This document shows, in pieces, positions 1 to 8,122 of a stretch of DNA of 64,000 nucleotides. The DNA is from PoT sp049331405 (GTDB lineage Bacteria > Planctomycetota > Planctomycetia > Isosphaerales > Isosphaeraceae). Positions within the stretch are counted from its first letter, which is position 1. The number at the start of each line of letters is the position of its first letter. The position numbers were made by a program, and so were the translations under genes. The stretch spans positions 7,130,001-7,194,000 of the forward strand of contig NZ_CP186274.1 in the NCBI RefSeq assembly GCF_049331405.1, read 5' to 3'. A model generated the notes under the pieces. It had not been told where the DNA came from and ran no database searches. It saw nothing but the letters and a program-made list of their open reading frames with translations.

Positions 1-423
1 ACCGGCCATGAACGGGGCATACTCGCAGAAGAAAACGCCCCAATCGACGGGTGATATGCCCAACCTGGGTTGGACGTCCCCCGAGCCGGCGAGTAGCTCG
101 GGTGATCGAAATGCCTCGACCCACGCCCAGGCCCAATCGCGCTCGAAGACGCAGGAGTCCTCGGTGAACGCGACCAAGTCGGCTTTCGCCCGCTCCAGGC
201 CGAGCCGACGGAGCCGAGGCACGCCCGTACCTGGCTCGGCGGAGATCCAGTCGCAGCGGAAATCCTGAACATCGACTTCGGCGGCTAGATCCGAAGGCGC
301 GGCCACGATCACCTGGACGGGGAAGCTCGCCGAACCCGCTTGCAGGGATTCGAGCGAACGCCCGATCGCCTCGGGCGAGTCGGTGGCCGCGATGACGACG
401 CTCAGGACAGGGCTATTACTCAA
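1..423 (-). CDS. Family 2 glycosyltransferase, 3' end cut by window edge
   Basis: This is the N-terminal 141 residues of a GT2-type glycosyltransferase that continues beyond the left edge. I translated it by hand. A TTG start at 421-423 opens a frame reading MSNSPVLSVVIAATDS, the usual first strand of a GT-A fold, and there is no stop down to base 1. The start overlaps the last 8 bases of the upstream glycosyltransferase, so the two are probably translationally coupled. Both proteins carry a shared motif (FFCEYAPFM here, YFCEYTPYM in the neighbour), so they look like tandem paralogues. Sugar donor and acceptor cannot be read from the sequence. The TTG start is inferred from frame and overlap; there is no clear ribosome binding site. 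Confidence 0.75.
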   Translation of the reverse strand, partial: MSNSPVLSVVIAATDSPEAIGRSLESLQAGSASFPVQVIVAAPSDLAAEVDVQDFRCDWISAEPGTGVPRLRRLGLERAKADLVAFTEDSCVFERDWAWAWVEAFRSPELLAGSGDVQPRLGISPVDWGVFFCEYAPFMAG

Positions 424-1345
424 CCTTGTCCAGGCTCGAGCCCGGCCCGACGAGGTAGCCGACCATCTCGCCGAACGCCCCGACCGACAGGAACAGGGCG
501 ACCAGCGGGGAGACCAGGAGGAAGCGGCCGAGGTGCCGCTTCTTGCCCAGCACAGTCTTCGTCACCCGGGCCATGAGCATGGCTGGCAGGGCCATCGAAC
601 CGAAGCCGTAGATCAGGCGTTTCGGCCACGACTGATCGCCCCGACGCATCCCGGCGTACGAACGCGCGAAGTGGAAGCGCTGGACGATGAAGTAGCCGAG
701 CTTGAATGTCTTGATGTGGTGGACGACCACCGAGTTGGTCGAGGCGATTGGGACGCCGTCGGCCCGGAGTCGGTCGTTGATCCACGATTCCCACTTGCCG
801 TCCGCGAGCACGTGGGCGTGCCGCATCAGGTGCGGGCGCTTGTAGGCGATGTTGTTGCCGGGCAGGTCGGCGGCCTCGCCTTCGGCGACGGGCTTCATGT
901 AGGGGGTGTACTCGCAGAAGTAGACCGCCCAGTTCACGAGGCCACGCTTGCCGTTCTCGACCGCGCCGCCGACGGCCGCCCAGGGGCCTTCATGAGCCTT
1001 GAGGATCGACTTGGCCCAGTCCTTCCCGACCTGGCCGTGGTCCTCGAGGATGGCGACGAGCTTGCCGCCGGCCTGGCAGACGCCGACGTGGCGGAGCTTG
1101 GGGATCGGCTGGCGCTCGGCCTCGATCACCTCGACCGCCGGGGTGTGCGCCCGGAGCCGCTCGCGGACCGCCTCGCCCGTCGCCTCGACGACGATCACCT
1201 GCATGTAGGGCCGCTCGGGCTGGGCGTCGAGCGCCTTGAGGGTCGGCTCGAGGACGTCCCAACCATTCACTGACGCGATGACGACCGAGAGGTCGGGGGT
1301 TCCGACGCGTTCTTGCTGCGGCTTCGTCGGGCTCTGGACTGGCAT
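416..1345 (-). CDS. Family 2 glycosyltransferase with C-terminal membrane helices
   Basis: A 309-residue GT2 family enzyme. Residues about 18-130 form the GT-A nucleotide-sugar domain, starting with DLSVVIASVNGWD. The usual DxD region reads LEDHGQ, so the metal-binding pair is atypical but still acidic. A motif around FCEYTPYM and an acceptor-side segment with NNIAY follow. Near the C-terminus are hydrophobic stretches (IYGFGSMALPAMLMA and LLVSPLVALFLSVGAFGEMV) that should tether it to the inner membrane. It lies 121 bases downstream of the TPR gene and overlaps the next glycosyltransferase. The likely role is transfer of a sugar in envelope or exopolysaccharide synthesis; the specific reaction is unknown. 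Confidence 0.85.
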   Translation of the reverse strand: MPVQSPTKPQQERVGTPDLSVVIASVNGWDVLEPTLKALDAQPERPYMQVIVVEATGEAVRERLRAHTPAVEVIEAERQPIPKLRHVGVCQAGGKLVAILEDHGQVGKDWAKSILKAHEGPWAAVGGAVENGKRGLVNWAVYFCEYTPYMKPVAEGEAADLPGNNIAYKRPHLMRHAHVLADGKWESWINDRLRADGVPIASTNSVVVHHIKTFKLGYFIVQRFHFARSYAGMRRGDQSWPKRLIYGFGSMALPAMLMARVTKTVLGKKRHLGRFLLVSPLVALFLSVGAFGEMVGYLVGPGSSLDKVE

Positions 1346-1466
1346 CGGGCCTCCGTTCCCATGACAAGCGGTGTCGCATCATACGACTGGGACCAACAGG
1401 CGCGGATCGTACCGGGTTGTGCCAAAGAGGACAACGGGAACTCGGGCCCGAGCCCCTTGCGGAAGA

Positions 1467-2726
1467 TCAGCCCTGGGATTTCCGCTTCTGCGACTCGGCG
1501 ATCGCCGCATTGACCCGATAGATCGACTGCTGTGCCTCCTTGTTGAGCGGGTCGCGGGTGATGACGAGGTTGTACCAGGAACGTGCTTCCGCCAGCCGAT
1601 GGATTGCCTCGCAGGCGGCGCCCAATTCTTGCAGCAAGGTCGGATTGTTGCGTTCGGTCGGCGTCGAGGCCCGTTGCATCAGCGAGCCGAGCATGTCGTG
1701 GTCCTTCGCCAGCTTCCGGTATTTCTCGGCCTCGTCCTTCTCGCCGAGCATGGCGAGGGCCCCGCTCAGGCCAAAAATGGCGTCGCGGTTATCGGGCTCG
1801 ACGGCCATGGCCAGGCGGAAGTGCTTGAGCGCGGAGGCCGCATCCTTGTGCGCCAGGGCCATTCGGCCGCGGAGCCTGGCGAGTTCGGCGTGGTCGGGGG
1901 GGCCGTCGGCGAGGAGGCTCTCGGCCAGCTTATCGTCGCCCCGGTCGAGGGCCAGCCGGACGCGGACGACCCTGGCGTCGGGGTCGCTGTCGGGCAGGTA
2001 GCCTAGGACTTTCTCGGCCTCGTCTTTCTTCCCGAGCGTGCGGAGGCATTCCGCGAGGCTGATGCGTGACCAGCGGTCGTCGGGATCGGTCTTGATGAAG
2101 TTCTCCATCATCTGGGAGAGCTCGAGCGGCTCCCAGATCGAGTTCCTCGTCAGGCACCAGTGGAAGACATTGTCATAAGTCAGGGGCGTCAGTTCCGCCA
2201 GGGCGTGGAACTGCTCGTTGAGCGCCCGGCGCCTGAGCTGGATCCCGTAGATGTAGATCAACTCGCGGTGGGCGGGGACGAGCTTCGGATCCAGTTCCAG
2301 AGCGCTGAGCAGGTAATTCTCGGCGTATCGGAGCCGTTTCCGCCTGAGTTCCAACTGCCCCATCATGAGGCGGGCCTGGGCGCCGATCTTGGGATCGTCC
2401 TTGATTTGCTTGAGGTCGTCGAGGGCCTCATCCGTCCGGGAACGTGCCATGGCCACCTGCGCCCGGAGTAGCCAGTCGAGGACCGTCGGCTTACGGAGCA
2501 ACGTGAGTCGTCTCAGGCTCGACTCGGCGGCGTCGATCTGCTCGCTGTGGAGCTGCTCCTGCGCCTGCCCCCAGACGGCATCGGGATCCAGCGGCTTGCC
2601 GTGGCGGAGGAGCAGCACGACGCCGCCGAACCCGACGATGATCGCGACGAGGCCGAGGGGCAGCAGCAAATACCGATGCAACCTCTTCGGCGCGGGCTCA
2701 CACTTTTCGAGGCTCTTGGTGTTCAT
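1467..2726 (-). CDS. Membrane-anchored TPR protein
   Basis: A 419-residue protein with a short basic cytoplasmic N-terminus, one transmembrane helix at about residues 19-40 (LLLPLGLVAIIVGFGGVVLL) and an alpha-helical remainder made of degenerate tetratricopeptide repeats; the clearest is near AENYLLSALELDPKLVPAHR. The charged C-terminal tail ends in SQKRKSQG. TPR arrays are protein-binding scaffolds, and here the domain would face the periplasm. It lies 86 bases downstream of the FG-GAP/UnbV protein on the same strand. In planctomycetes these two families are often neighbours, which suggests they act together, though the partner and purpose are unknown. Confidence 0.8.
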   Translation of the reverse strand: MNTKSLEKCEPAPKRLHRYLLLPLGLVAIIVGFGGVVLLLRHGKPLDPDAVWGQAQEQLHSEQIDAAESSLRRLTLLRKPTVLDWLLRAQVAMARSRTDEALDDLKQIKDDPKIGAQARLMMGQLELRRKRLRYAENYLLSALELDPKLVPAHRELIYIYGIQLRRRALNEQFHALAELTPLTYDNVFHWCLTRNSIWEPLELSQMMENFIKTDPDDRWSRISLAECLRTLGKKDEAEKVLGYLPDSDPDARVVRVRLALDRGDDKLAESLLADGPPDHAELARLRGRMALAHKDAASALKHFRLAMAVEPDNRDAIFGLSGALAMLGEKDEAEKYRKLAKDHDMLGSLMQRASTPTERNNPTLLQELGAACEAIHRLAEARSWYNLVITRDPLNKEAQQSIYRVNAAIAESQKRKSQG

Positions 2727-2812
2727 GGCTGTCGTCGGTTCTGGAGGCGAGGCGTGCCGGCCTTAACCGGGCCGGCACTCGTCACGTTGCCAACACTTCG
2801 AGGCCGGGCGAT

Positions 2813-4657
2813 TCACTTCCCGTCGGGCTCGACGATCGAGAGCGTCTGATCGACCTTCACGTGCTCCTGCGTCGAGACCGCGCCCGAGGGCCACTTGACC
2901 GTCACCTTGGCGACCTCGGCGAGAGGGCCGACGCCGACCAGGATCCGAGGGTCGTTCGACGATTCCATGCTGCATCCCCCCTTGCGTTGGCGGGCGATGG
3001 TCCGGTCGCCGACGACGACCTCGACGAGGGCGCCGATGGCGTCGCGGTTGCTCTTGGTCCCCCTGAGATTGAGCCGCAGCCAGTGGTTGTCGTTCTTGGT
3101 GTCGTTCCGAAGCAGGGCGGCCGGCTCGTCCTTGTGGTTGAGCACTATGTCGACGTCGCCATCGTCGTCGAAGTCGCCGAATGCGGCGCCTCGGCCGACG
3201 TGCTTCTCATCGAAGTAAGCCCCGGCGTCGCGGGTGGCGAGGCTGAATCGGGACCCCCCCTGGTTCGCGAAGAGCAAGGCGGGCTCCTCGTACCCGACAC
3301 CCTGACCCAACTCGTGGCGGTTGTTGTCGACGTGGCCGTTGGAGACGAAGTGGTCGGGCCAGCCGTCGTTATCGAAGTCGGAGAGCGAGGTGCCCCAGCC
3401 GACCCACGGCATCGTGTCGGACGAGAGGCCGAAGTAGGGGGTCACGTCCATGAAACTCCCCTTCCCAAGGTTCTGATAGAGCGTGTTGTACTCATTGGCG
3501 AAGTTGGTCACCAAGATGTCGGGCAGGCCGTCACCGTTGACGTCCTCGGCATCGGTCCCCATCCCCGACTGGGCCTGCCCCTTCTCGTCGTAGGCCGCGC
3601 CCGAGGATTCGGTGGCGTCCTCGAACGTGCCGTCCCCCTTGTTCAGGAAGAGGAAGTTCGGGTTCATGTCGTTGGCGACGTAGATGTCGGTCTTGCCGTC
3701 GAGGTTGAAGTCGGCCGTGATCACGCCGAACCCGTGGCCGTCCGAGCGGCCGATCTTCGCGGCGTCGGCGGACTCGGTGAAGGTCAGATCCCCGTTGTTC
3801 TTGTAAAGGAAGTGCTTCACCGTGCGGACCGACCTGGGGGAGCAATAGAGGCGGACCCCCTTCTCGCGATTGCCGCAATAGACGTCGTCCTTCGGGTAGA
3901 TCCACTCGCCGTAGTTGCTCACGTAGAGGTCGAGGTCGCCGTCGTTGTCGTAGTCGAGGAAGGCCCCGCTCGAGGACCAGCTCTCGCGGTCGACCCCGGC
4001 CGACTTGCTGATGTCCTTGAAGGTCCCGTTGCCGTTGTTCAGGTAGAGGACGTTCGAGCCGTAATTGCAGAGGAAGACGTCGGAGTCGCCGTCGTTGTCG
4101 ATGTCGCCGACGATGATCCCGTGGCAGAACCCGCGGTAGCCGAGGCCCGAGGCCTCAGTCATGTCCGCAAACTTGCCATCTCCGAGGTTCTTGTAGAGCC
4201 GGTTCGGGCCCTTCTGCCCCGTGCCGAGTGGGAGCAAAGTCTGTGTGGCGAAGTAGAGGTCGAGCTTGCCGTCGCCGTCGTAGTCGAACATGGCGACGCC
4301 CGAGCCGTTGGCCGTCGGGAAGTGCCGCTCCTTGGTCATCCCCGACTCGTGCACGAAGTCGACCCCGGCCTGCTTGGCGATCTCGGCGAAGCGGAAGGGG
4401 CTCGTCTTGGTCTGCTTCGAGAGCGTGATGGGGACGGCCGACGCATTCGCCATGCGGTCCCCCTCGAACGCCCCGCCCTCATGCTGCGGTTTGGTGAGCG
4501 ATTCGAGGTTTGAAGCATTGGGCTCTGGTGCTTTCGCCGACGACGTCGTCGGCGCCGGCTTCGTCGGGTTGCCCTGGGTATCGCCGCATCCGAGCGGCAG
4601 GCTGGAAATCAGGCCGATTGTGAGCAGCCCGAGAAGACGTTCGCGCACAAATCCCAT
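2813..4657 (-). CDS. CRTAC1-type lipoprotein: FG-GAP/VCBS repeats plus ASPIC/UnbV domain
   Basis: A 614-residue exported protein. I chose the ATG at 4657 because GGAGG lies 8 bases upstream and the first residues make a good signal (MGFVRERLLGLLTIGLISS) ending in LPLGC, a probable lipoprotein cleavage site. At least seven calcium-binding FG-GAP/VCBS repeats follow, each with a DxDxDG-type loop: DYDGDGKLDLYF, DIDNDGDSDVFL, DYDNDGDLDLYV, DFNLDGKTDIYV, DVNGDGLPDILV, DFDNDGWPDHFV and DFDDDGDVDIVL. The last ~90 residues are an ASPIC/UnbV domain. The predicted fold is a beta-propeller on the outside of the inner membrane or on the outer membrane. Its ligand is unknown; the TPR protein downstream is the likely partner. 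Confidence 0.88.
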   Translation of the reverse strand: MGFVRERLLGLLTIGLISSLPLGCGDTQGNPTKPAPTTSSAKAPEPNASNLESLTKPQHEGGAFEGDRMANASAVPITLSKQTKTSPFRFAEIAKQAGVDFVHESGMTKERHFPTANGSGVAMFDYDGDGKLDLYFATQTLLPLGTGQKGPNRLYKNLGDGKFADMTEASGLGYRGFCHGIIVGDIDNDGDSDVFLCNYGSNVLYLNNGNGTFKDISKSAGVDRESWSSSGAFLDYDNDGDLDLYVSNYGEWIYPKDDVYCGNREKGVRLYCSPRSVRTVKHFLYKNNGDLTFTESADAAKIGRSDGHGFGVITADFNLDGKTDIYVANDMNPNFLFLNKGDGTFEDATESSGAAYDEKGQAQSGMGTDAEDVNGDGLPDILVTNFANEYNTLYQNLGKGSFMDVTPYFGLSSDTMPWVGWGTSLSDFDNDGWPDHFVSNGHVDNNRHELGQGVGYEEPALLFANQGGSRFSLATRDAGAYFDEKHVGRGAAFGDFDDDGDVDIVLNHKDEPAALLRNDTKNDNHWLRLNLRGTKSNRDAIGALVEVVVGDRTIARQRKGGCSMESSNDPRILVGVGPLAEVAKVTVKWPSGAVSTQEHVKVDQTLSIVEPDGK

Positions 4658-5113
4658 CACGTATACCTCCGAAGAATCGGTCCCCACCGATTCGACGACT
4701 CGCGGAAACAATGAGATCGTGGGCGAAAAAGAGGATGACGCCGGACGCCGCGATTATCTCGTCGGGGGGTCAGCCACCGATTGTAGCACGACCCGCCACG
4801 AATTGAGGCCTACTCCCACTCCCGTATTTCCGCCCACGCGACGATCTAATGGGCAGCACCCACTCCCCGTAACTCCTCCTCCCGAAAGTCTCGGCGTCAA
4901 AACCTCGATGCACCACATCGGAGTCTCCCCTCCTCCGAAGCAGGTGTTACAATGGGTATTTTGGGGAAATTCGGAGTTTTTGATGATTTCGGTAAACAAA
5001 GTGATTTCAGAAGTTTGGAGAATATTTGCCGTCAAGGTAGACTGGTGTAGTAGCGATAGATCTTCTAGGGTGAGATCCATCACCACCTGAAGTGCAACTT
5101 GTCGGAGGGGTCC
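4658..5113. other. Divergent intergenic region, AT-rich in the centre
   Basis: This 456-base gap separates two divergent genes and must hold both promoters. The part from about 4945 to 5060 is clearly more AT-rich than its surroundings. A TACAAT hexamer at 4948-4953 resembles a -10 box, but I found no convincing -35 partner. A short dyad (GGTGA-6-TCACC) at 5069-5084 lies in the probable leader of the plus-strand gene. I see no gene or RNA family here. Confidence 0.5.
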
Positions 5114-7225
5114 ATGCGTGCCGCAGGTATCAAGACGGCGATCGTGACATGGATTGGTGTCGCGATCGCGATGGGGGCCGCACCCGCGGCGCCGAGCTAT
5201 CGCTCGATCGAGCAGAGGATCGAAGAGATCCGCGCGGAATGGTCCAAGCCAGGCGTCCCGGCCTATGCCAACGCCCCGGGTTGGAATCAGTTCTTCGATG
5301 CTCTCTCGCGAGAGTTGTCCGCCTTCGCGAAGGCGGGTGATGACAACGCGCAACTCGTCGCGTTGAACCAGATCTACCAGATGTCGAACTCGCTGGGGTC
5401 CGTCCCCTGGAAGCCCGCCCTCGAGCTTCGCGAGGAACTCCGGACCTGGCTGCGACCCCGCGTCCGCCTGGCCTGGGCCGGCCGCCGGCTCGTGGACTCG
5501 GTCAACGGGCTGCAGCTCACCAGCGATGCCGAGGTCCTGAAGAATCGCCAGCGCTGGATCGAATTCGCCAAGGAAGACGTCGCCGGCGCCTTGCGTCGTT
5601 ATGACGCCGCCACGACGGTCGCCGGCCGCTTCGACGCCCTCGAGAGGATCTACGGGGTACTGACGACCCTCCAGGGCAAGAACCAGACTCGCCCCTGGGT
5701 TCCCTCCCTCGAGCTCCAGAACGCGATCAACGATCACTTCAACCGGACGAACCTCGACGTCTCGGCAGACCTGGCGACGGTGACCCCCTTCCTCTCGAAC
5801 AACCTCGTCGAGACGGGGCCGATCTATCGCAAGGGCTACGTCTCGCAGGTGACCGCCGGCCCCAAGACGGGCTTCGGACTCTTGCCGAGCGGCGAGGGGA
5901 TCTCCTTCTACAACAAGCAGATCTCCTTCAGCGAGACCCCGATCACCGACTTCCAGCAGCAGATCGAGGCCGACGAGCAGGGCAAGCGTGCCGCCAAGCT
6001 CTACTACTTCACGGCCACGACCCAGGACACATCCGAGATCACAGTCATCGCGGTGATCGGCCCCGATGGGCTGCACCTGAACCCGCAGTACTCGCACAAC
6101 ATCAACGTGATCATCAACTCGTTCCCGCAGGCGAGCGGGGCCCTCGGTCGCTGCATCGCCGCGGCGATCGGCCTGAACCAGGAAAAGATCACGCAGAAGG
6201 TGAAGGAAGGGGCCGAGCCCCGGATCAAGGACAACGTGGTGAAGGAAGCGGCCGAGCTCGGCGGCGAGCGCATCGCCGCGGCCCAGGCCCAGAAGAACGT
6301 CGAATTCTCCAAGTTCCTGGTCGGTAACAGGACCCTCTCGATCCTCAACTACCAGATCACGGAGCTGAGCCTCCAGTCGCGCCCCGAGGCGGCCTATGTC
6401 GGCGGGACCTTCCGCTTCAAGGGGGGCCCGAACCAGGTCGGCGCCTACGCCCCGCAGCCCGCGAGGTTCTCGGTCCCGGCCCCCGGCATCTCCGCGGACC
6501 TGCACCTCAGCTCGATCGTGACGAGCCTGCTCCGCGGCTATCTGCAAACGGAACCGGTTCGCGACGTGAAGAACCTGATGGTCGTGACCCGCAAGGTCAG
6601 CCCGGATGCACCGCCCGGCGATAAGGTGTCGATCTCGCAGAACATCGACTACCCGACCTTCCTCAAGGCCGTCGTCGAGGCCGAGCAGGCCAACGATCCG
6701 AACGTCCTGGCGATCCGGGTCAAGCGGCCCGACCGCAGCCCCGACGTCGACGCCGATGCGGCCGGCCACCTGGTTGTCCTGGTCCACGGCTTCGAGATCG
6801 AAGTCCCCGCCCCGCCCCAGGCGGCCCGCGGTGGCCTCTTCGGGCCCAAGGCCAAGGTCTACCGGATCAGCTCCCCCAGCGCCGAGATCGTGATCTCCTT
6901 CAAGGTCACGCCGCCCGACGGCACCAACCCGCTCCGCCTCACCGGCCGGATCGAAGGGTTCGAGTTCGACAAGGACGCCAAGGTCTTCTCGCTCAACGAC
7001 GACGAGACCAAGCCCGTCCCGATGCCGGTCCTGACCCGGAACCTCGTGCTGAACGTGCTCCGCAACAAGATCCAGGGTCAGCCGGTCGACATCCCCTTCA
7101 AGAACCTCGAGCTCCGCGGCGTCACCATCAAGGAAGTCTCCTCGCTCGATCCGTCGGGCTGGATCCGGGTGAACCTGCTCCGCACCGGCAACGGGCCACC
7201 GCCGTCGCCGACCGCGAATCCTTGA
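5114..7225 (+). CDS. Secreted protein of unknown function with an internal duplication
   Basis: A 703-residue protein I cannot assign to a named family. The ATG at 5114 is preferred over the in-frame TTG at 5099 because GGAGGGG lies just before it and because it begins a signal peptide (residues 1-27, cleavage near APAAPS). Two related stretches follow, about residues 56-112 and 147-206. Both have the pattern W-x2-F, then AL-x2-IY, then PW-x-P-x-LEL (SVPWKPALEL and TRPWVPSLEL). The rest is mixed alpha/beta with no catalytic signature I recognise. It is probably periplasmic or cell-surface. A strong terminator follows at 7289-7319, so it appears to be a single-gene unit. Confidence 0.8.
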   Translation: MRAAGIKTAIVTWIGVAIAMGAAPAAPSYRSIEQRIEEIRAEWSKPGVPAYANAPGWNQFFDALSRELSAFAKAGDDNAQLVALNQIYQMSNSLGSVPWKPALELREELRTWLRPRVRLAWAGRRLVDSVNGLQLTSDAEVLKNRQRWIEFAKEDVAGALRRYDAATTVAGRFDALERIYGVLTTLQGKNQTRPWVPSLELQNAINDHFNRTNLDVSADLATVTPFLSNNLVETGPIYRKGYVSQVTAGPKTGFGLLPSGEGISFYNKQISFSETPITDFQQQIEADEQGKRAAKLYYFTATTQDTSEITVIAVIGPDGLHLNPQYSHNINVIINSFPQASGALGRCIAAAIGLNQEKITQKVKEGAEPRIKDNVVKEAAELGGERIAAAQAQKNVEFSKFLVGNRTLSILNYQITELSLQSRPEAAYVGGTFRFKGGPNQVGAYAPQPARFSVPAPGISADLHLSSIVTSLLRGYLQTEPVRDVKNLMVVTRKVSPDAPPGDKVSISQNIDYPTFLKAVVEAEQANDPNVLAIRVKRPDRSPDVDADAAGHLVVLVHGFEIEVPAPPQAARGGLFGPKAKVYRISSPSAEIVISFKVTPPDGTNPLRLTGRIEGFEFDKDAKVFSLNDDETKPVPMPVLTRNLVLNVLRNKIQGQPVDIPFKNLELRGVTIKEVSSLDPSGWIRVNLLRTGNGPPPSPTANP

Positions 7226-7288
7226 TCCTTGACAGTTGAGCTGAGCGTGCTGGCACGCTGACAAGCCAGCCACCGTGATGTAAAATCC

Positions 7289-7327
7289 CGAGGCCCGGAC
7301 TGAAAAAGTCCGGGCCTCGCGTCATTT
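7289..7327 (+). terminator. Rho-independent terminator after the secreted protein gene
   Basis: A perfect 13-base inverted repeat (CGAGGCCCGGACT, 7289-7301) with a GAAAA loop pairs with 7307-7319. It is followed by a short T-containing tail. It ends 42 bases before the start of the HAD gene. Confidence 0.8.
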
Positions 7328-7361
7328 GAGCCCGCCTCGCCGGTCCGCCAAGGAACTGCCC

Positions 7362-8039
7362 GTGTCCCACGCCGGTCCTCGCCTGCTCGCGATCTTCGAT
7401 CACGATGGTGTCATGGTCGATTCGCTCGCCTTCCACCAGGACGCGTGGGTCGAGCTCGGCCGTCGCGCCGGCCTGCCGATCACGGCTGAGTTCATCCACG
7501 AGACGTTCGGGATGACCAACCCGGCCATTCTCGCCAGGTTGATGGGCGACGCCTACCTCCCCGAGGAGGGAGACCGCCTCGCGGGCCTCAAGGAAGCCTG
7601 CTATCGCGACATGGCCCAGGGCAAGATCACGCTCATGGACGGAGTGAACGAGCTCTTCGAGAATCTCGTCTCGGCCGGTGTGCTGCTCGCTATCGGCTCG
7701 AGCGCGGTGCGTCCCAACCTCGACCTGACGATCGAGTCGTGCGGCCTCGGCCAGCATTTCACGTCGATCGCCTCGCTCGAGGACATCCAGCGCGGCAAGC
7801 CCGACCCGCAGGTCTTCCTCGTCGCCGCCGAGAAGGCGGGCGTCGAGCCGAAGCACGCCGTCGTCTTCGAGGACGCGCTCGTCGGGATCAAGGCGGCGAA
7901 GGCTGCGGGCATGCGGGCCGTCGGCGTCACCTCGAGCCACCCGGCCGCGGCCCTCTGGGACGCCGGGGCCGATGATGTCGTCGAGACCCTCGCGGGTTAC
8001 GACGTGCCGGCCTTGGTCGAGCGACTGCGTCAGCCCTGA
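7362..8039 (+). CDS. HAD-superfamily phosphatase, beta-phosphoglucomutase-like
   Basis: A 225-residue haloacid-dehalogenase hydrolase. Motif I is FDHDGVMVDS with the two nucleophile/acid aspartates; motif II is the GSS turn; motif III is the lysine in GKPDPQVF; motif IV is VFEDALVGIKAA. The insert after motif I is the helical C1-type cap of the beta-phosphoglucomutase / 2-phosphoglycolate phosphatase branch. The GTG at 7362 is preferred over TTG at 7326 because AAGGA sits 7 bases upstream. The substrate is probably a small sugar phosphate. A phosphoglycolate role would fit the glycolate oxidase genes 12 kb away, but nothing links them directly. It may be co-transcribed with the GT4 gene 83 bases downstream. 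Confidence 0.87.
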   Translation: MSHAGPRLLAIFDHDGVMVDSLAFHQDAWVELGRRAGLPITAEFIHETFGMTNPAILARLMGDAYLPEEGDRLAGLKEACYRDMAQGKITLMDGVNELFENLVSAGVLLAIGSSAVRPNLDLTIESCGLGQHFTSIASLEDIQRGKPDPQVFLVAAEKAGVEPKHAVVFEDALVGIKAAKAAGMRAVGVTSSHPAAALWDAGADDVVETLAGYDVPALVERLRQP

Positions 8040-8122
8040 GCCTCGACAAATCTAGACACCTCGATCCAGGTCCCAGCGGACTAGCCACCGGTTGGACACC
8101 CTCGGAGTGTTGGGGAGCCCCT

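Noticed and set aside
2861..4513. 550-residue plus-strand frame opposite the FG-GAP gene
   Set aside because: Rich in V, E and D in a repetitive pattern that mirrors the FG-GAP repeats; no independent protein features.
4754..7273. 839-residue open frame on the minus strand
   Set aside because: It lies opposite the secreted protein gene at 5114-7225. Its composition (long D/E/G/R/L strings) is that of GC-rich antisense reading, with no domain or ribosome binding site.
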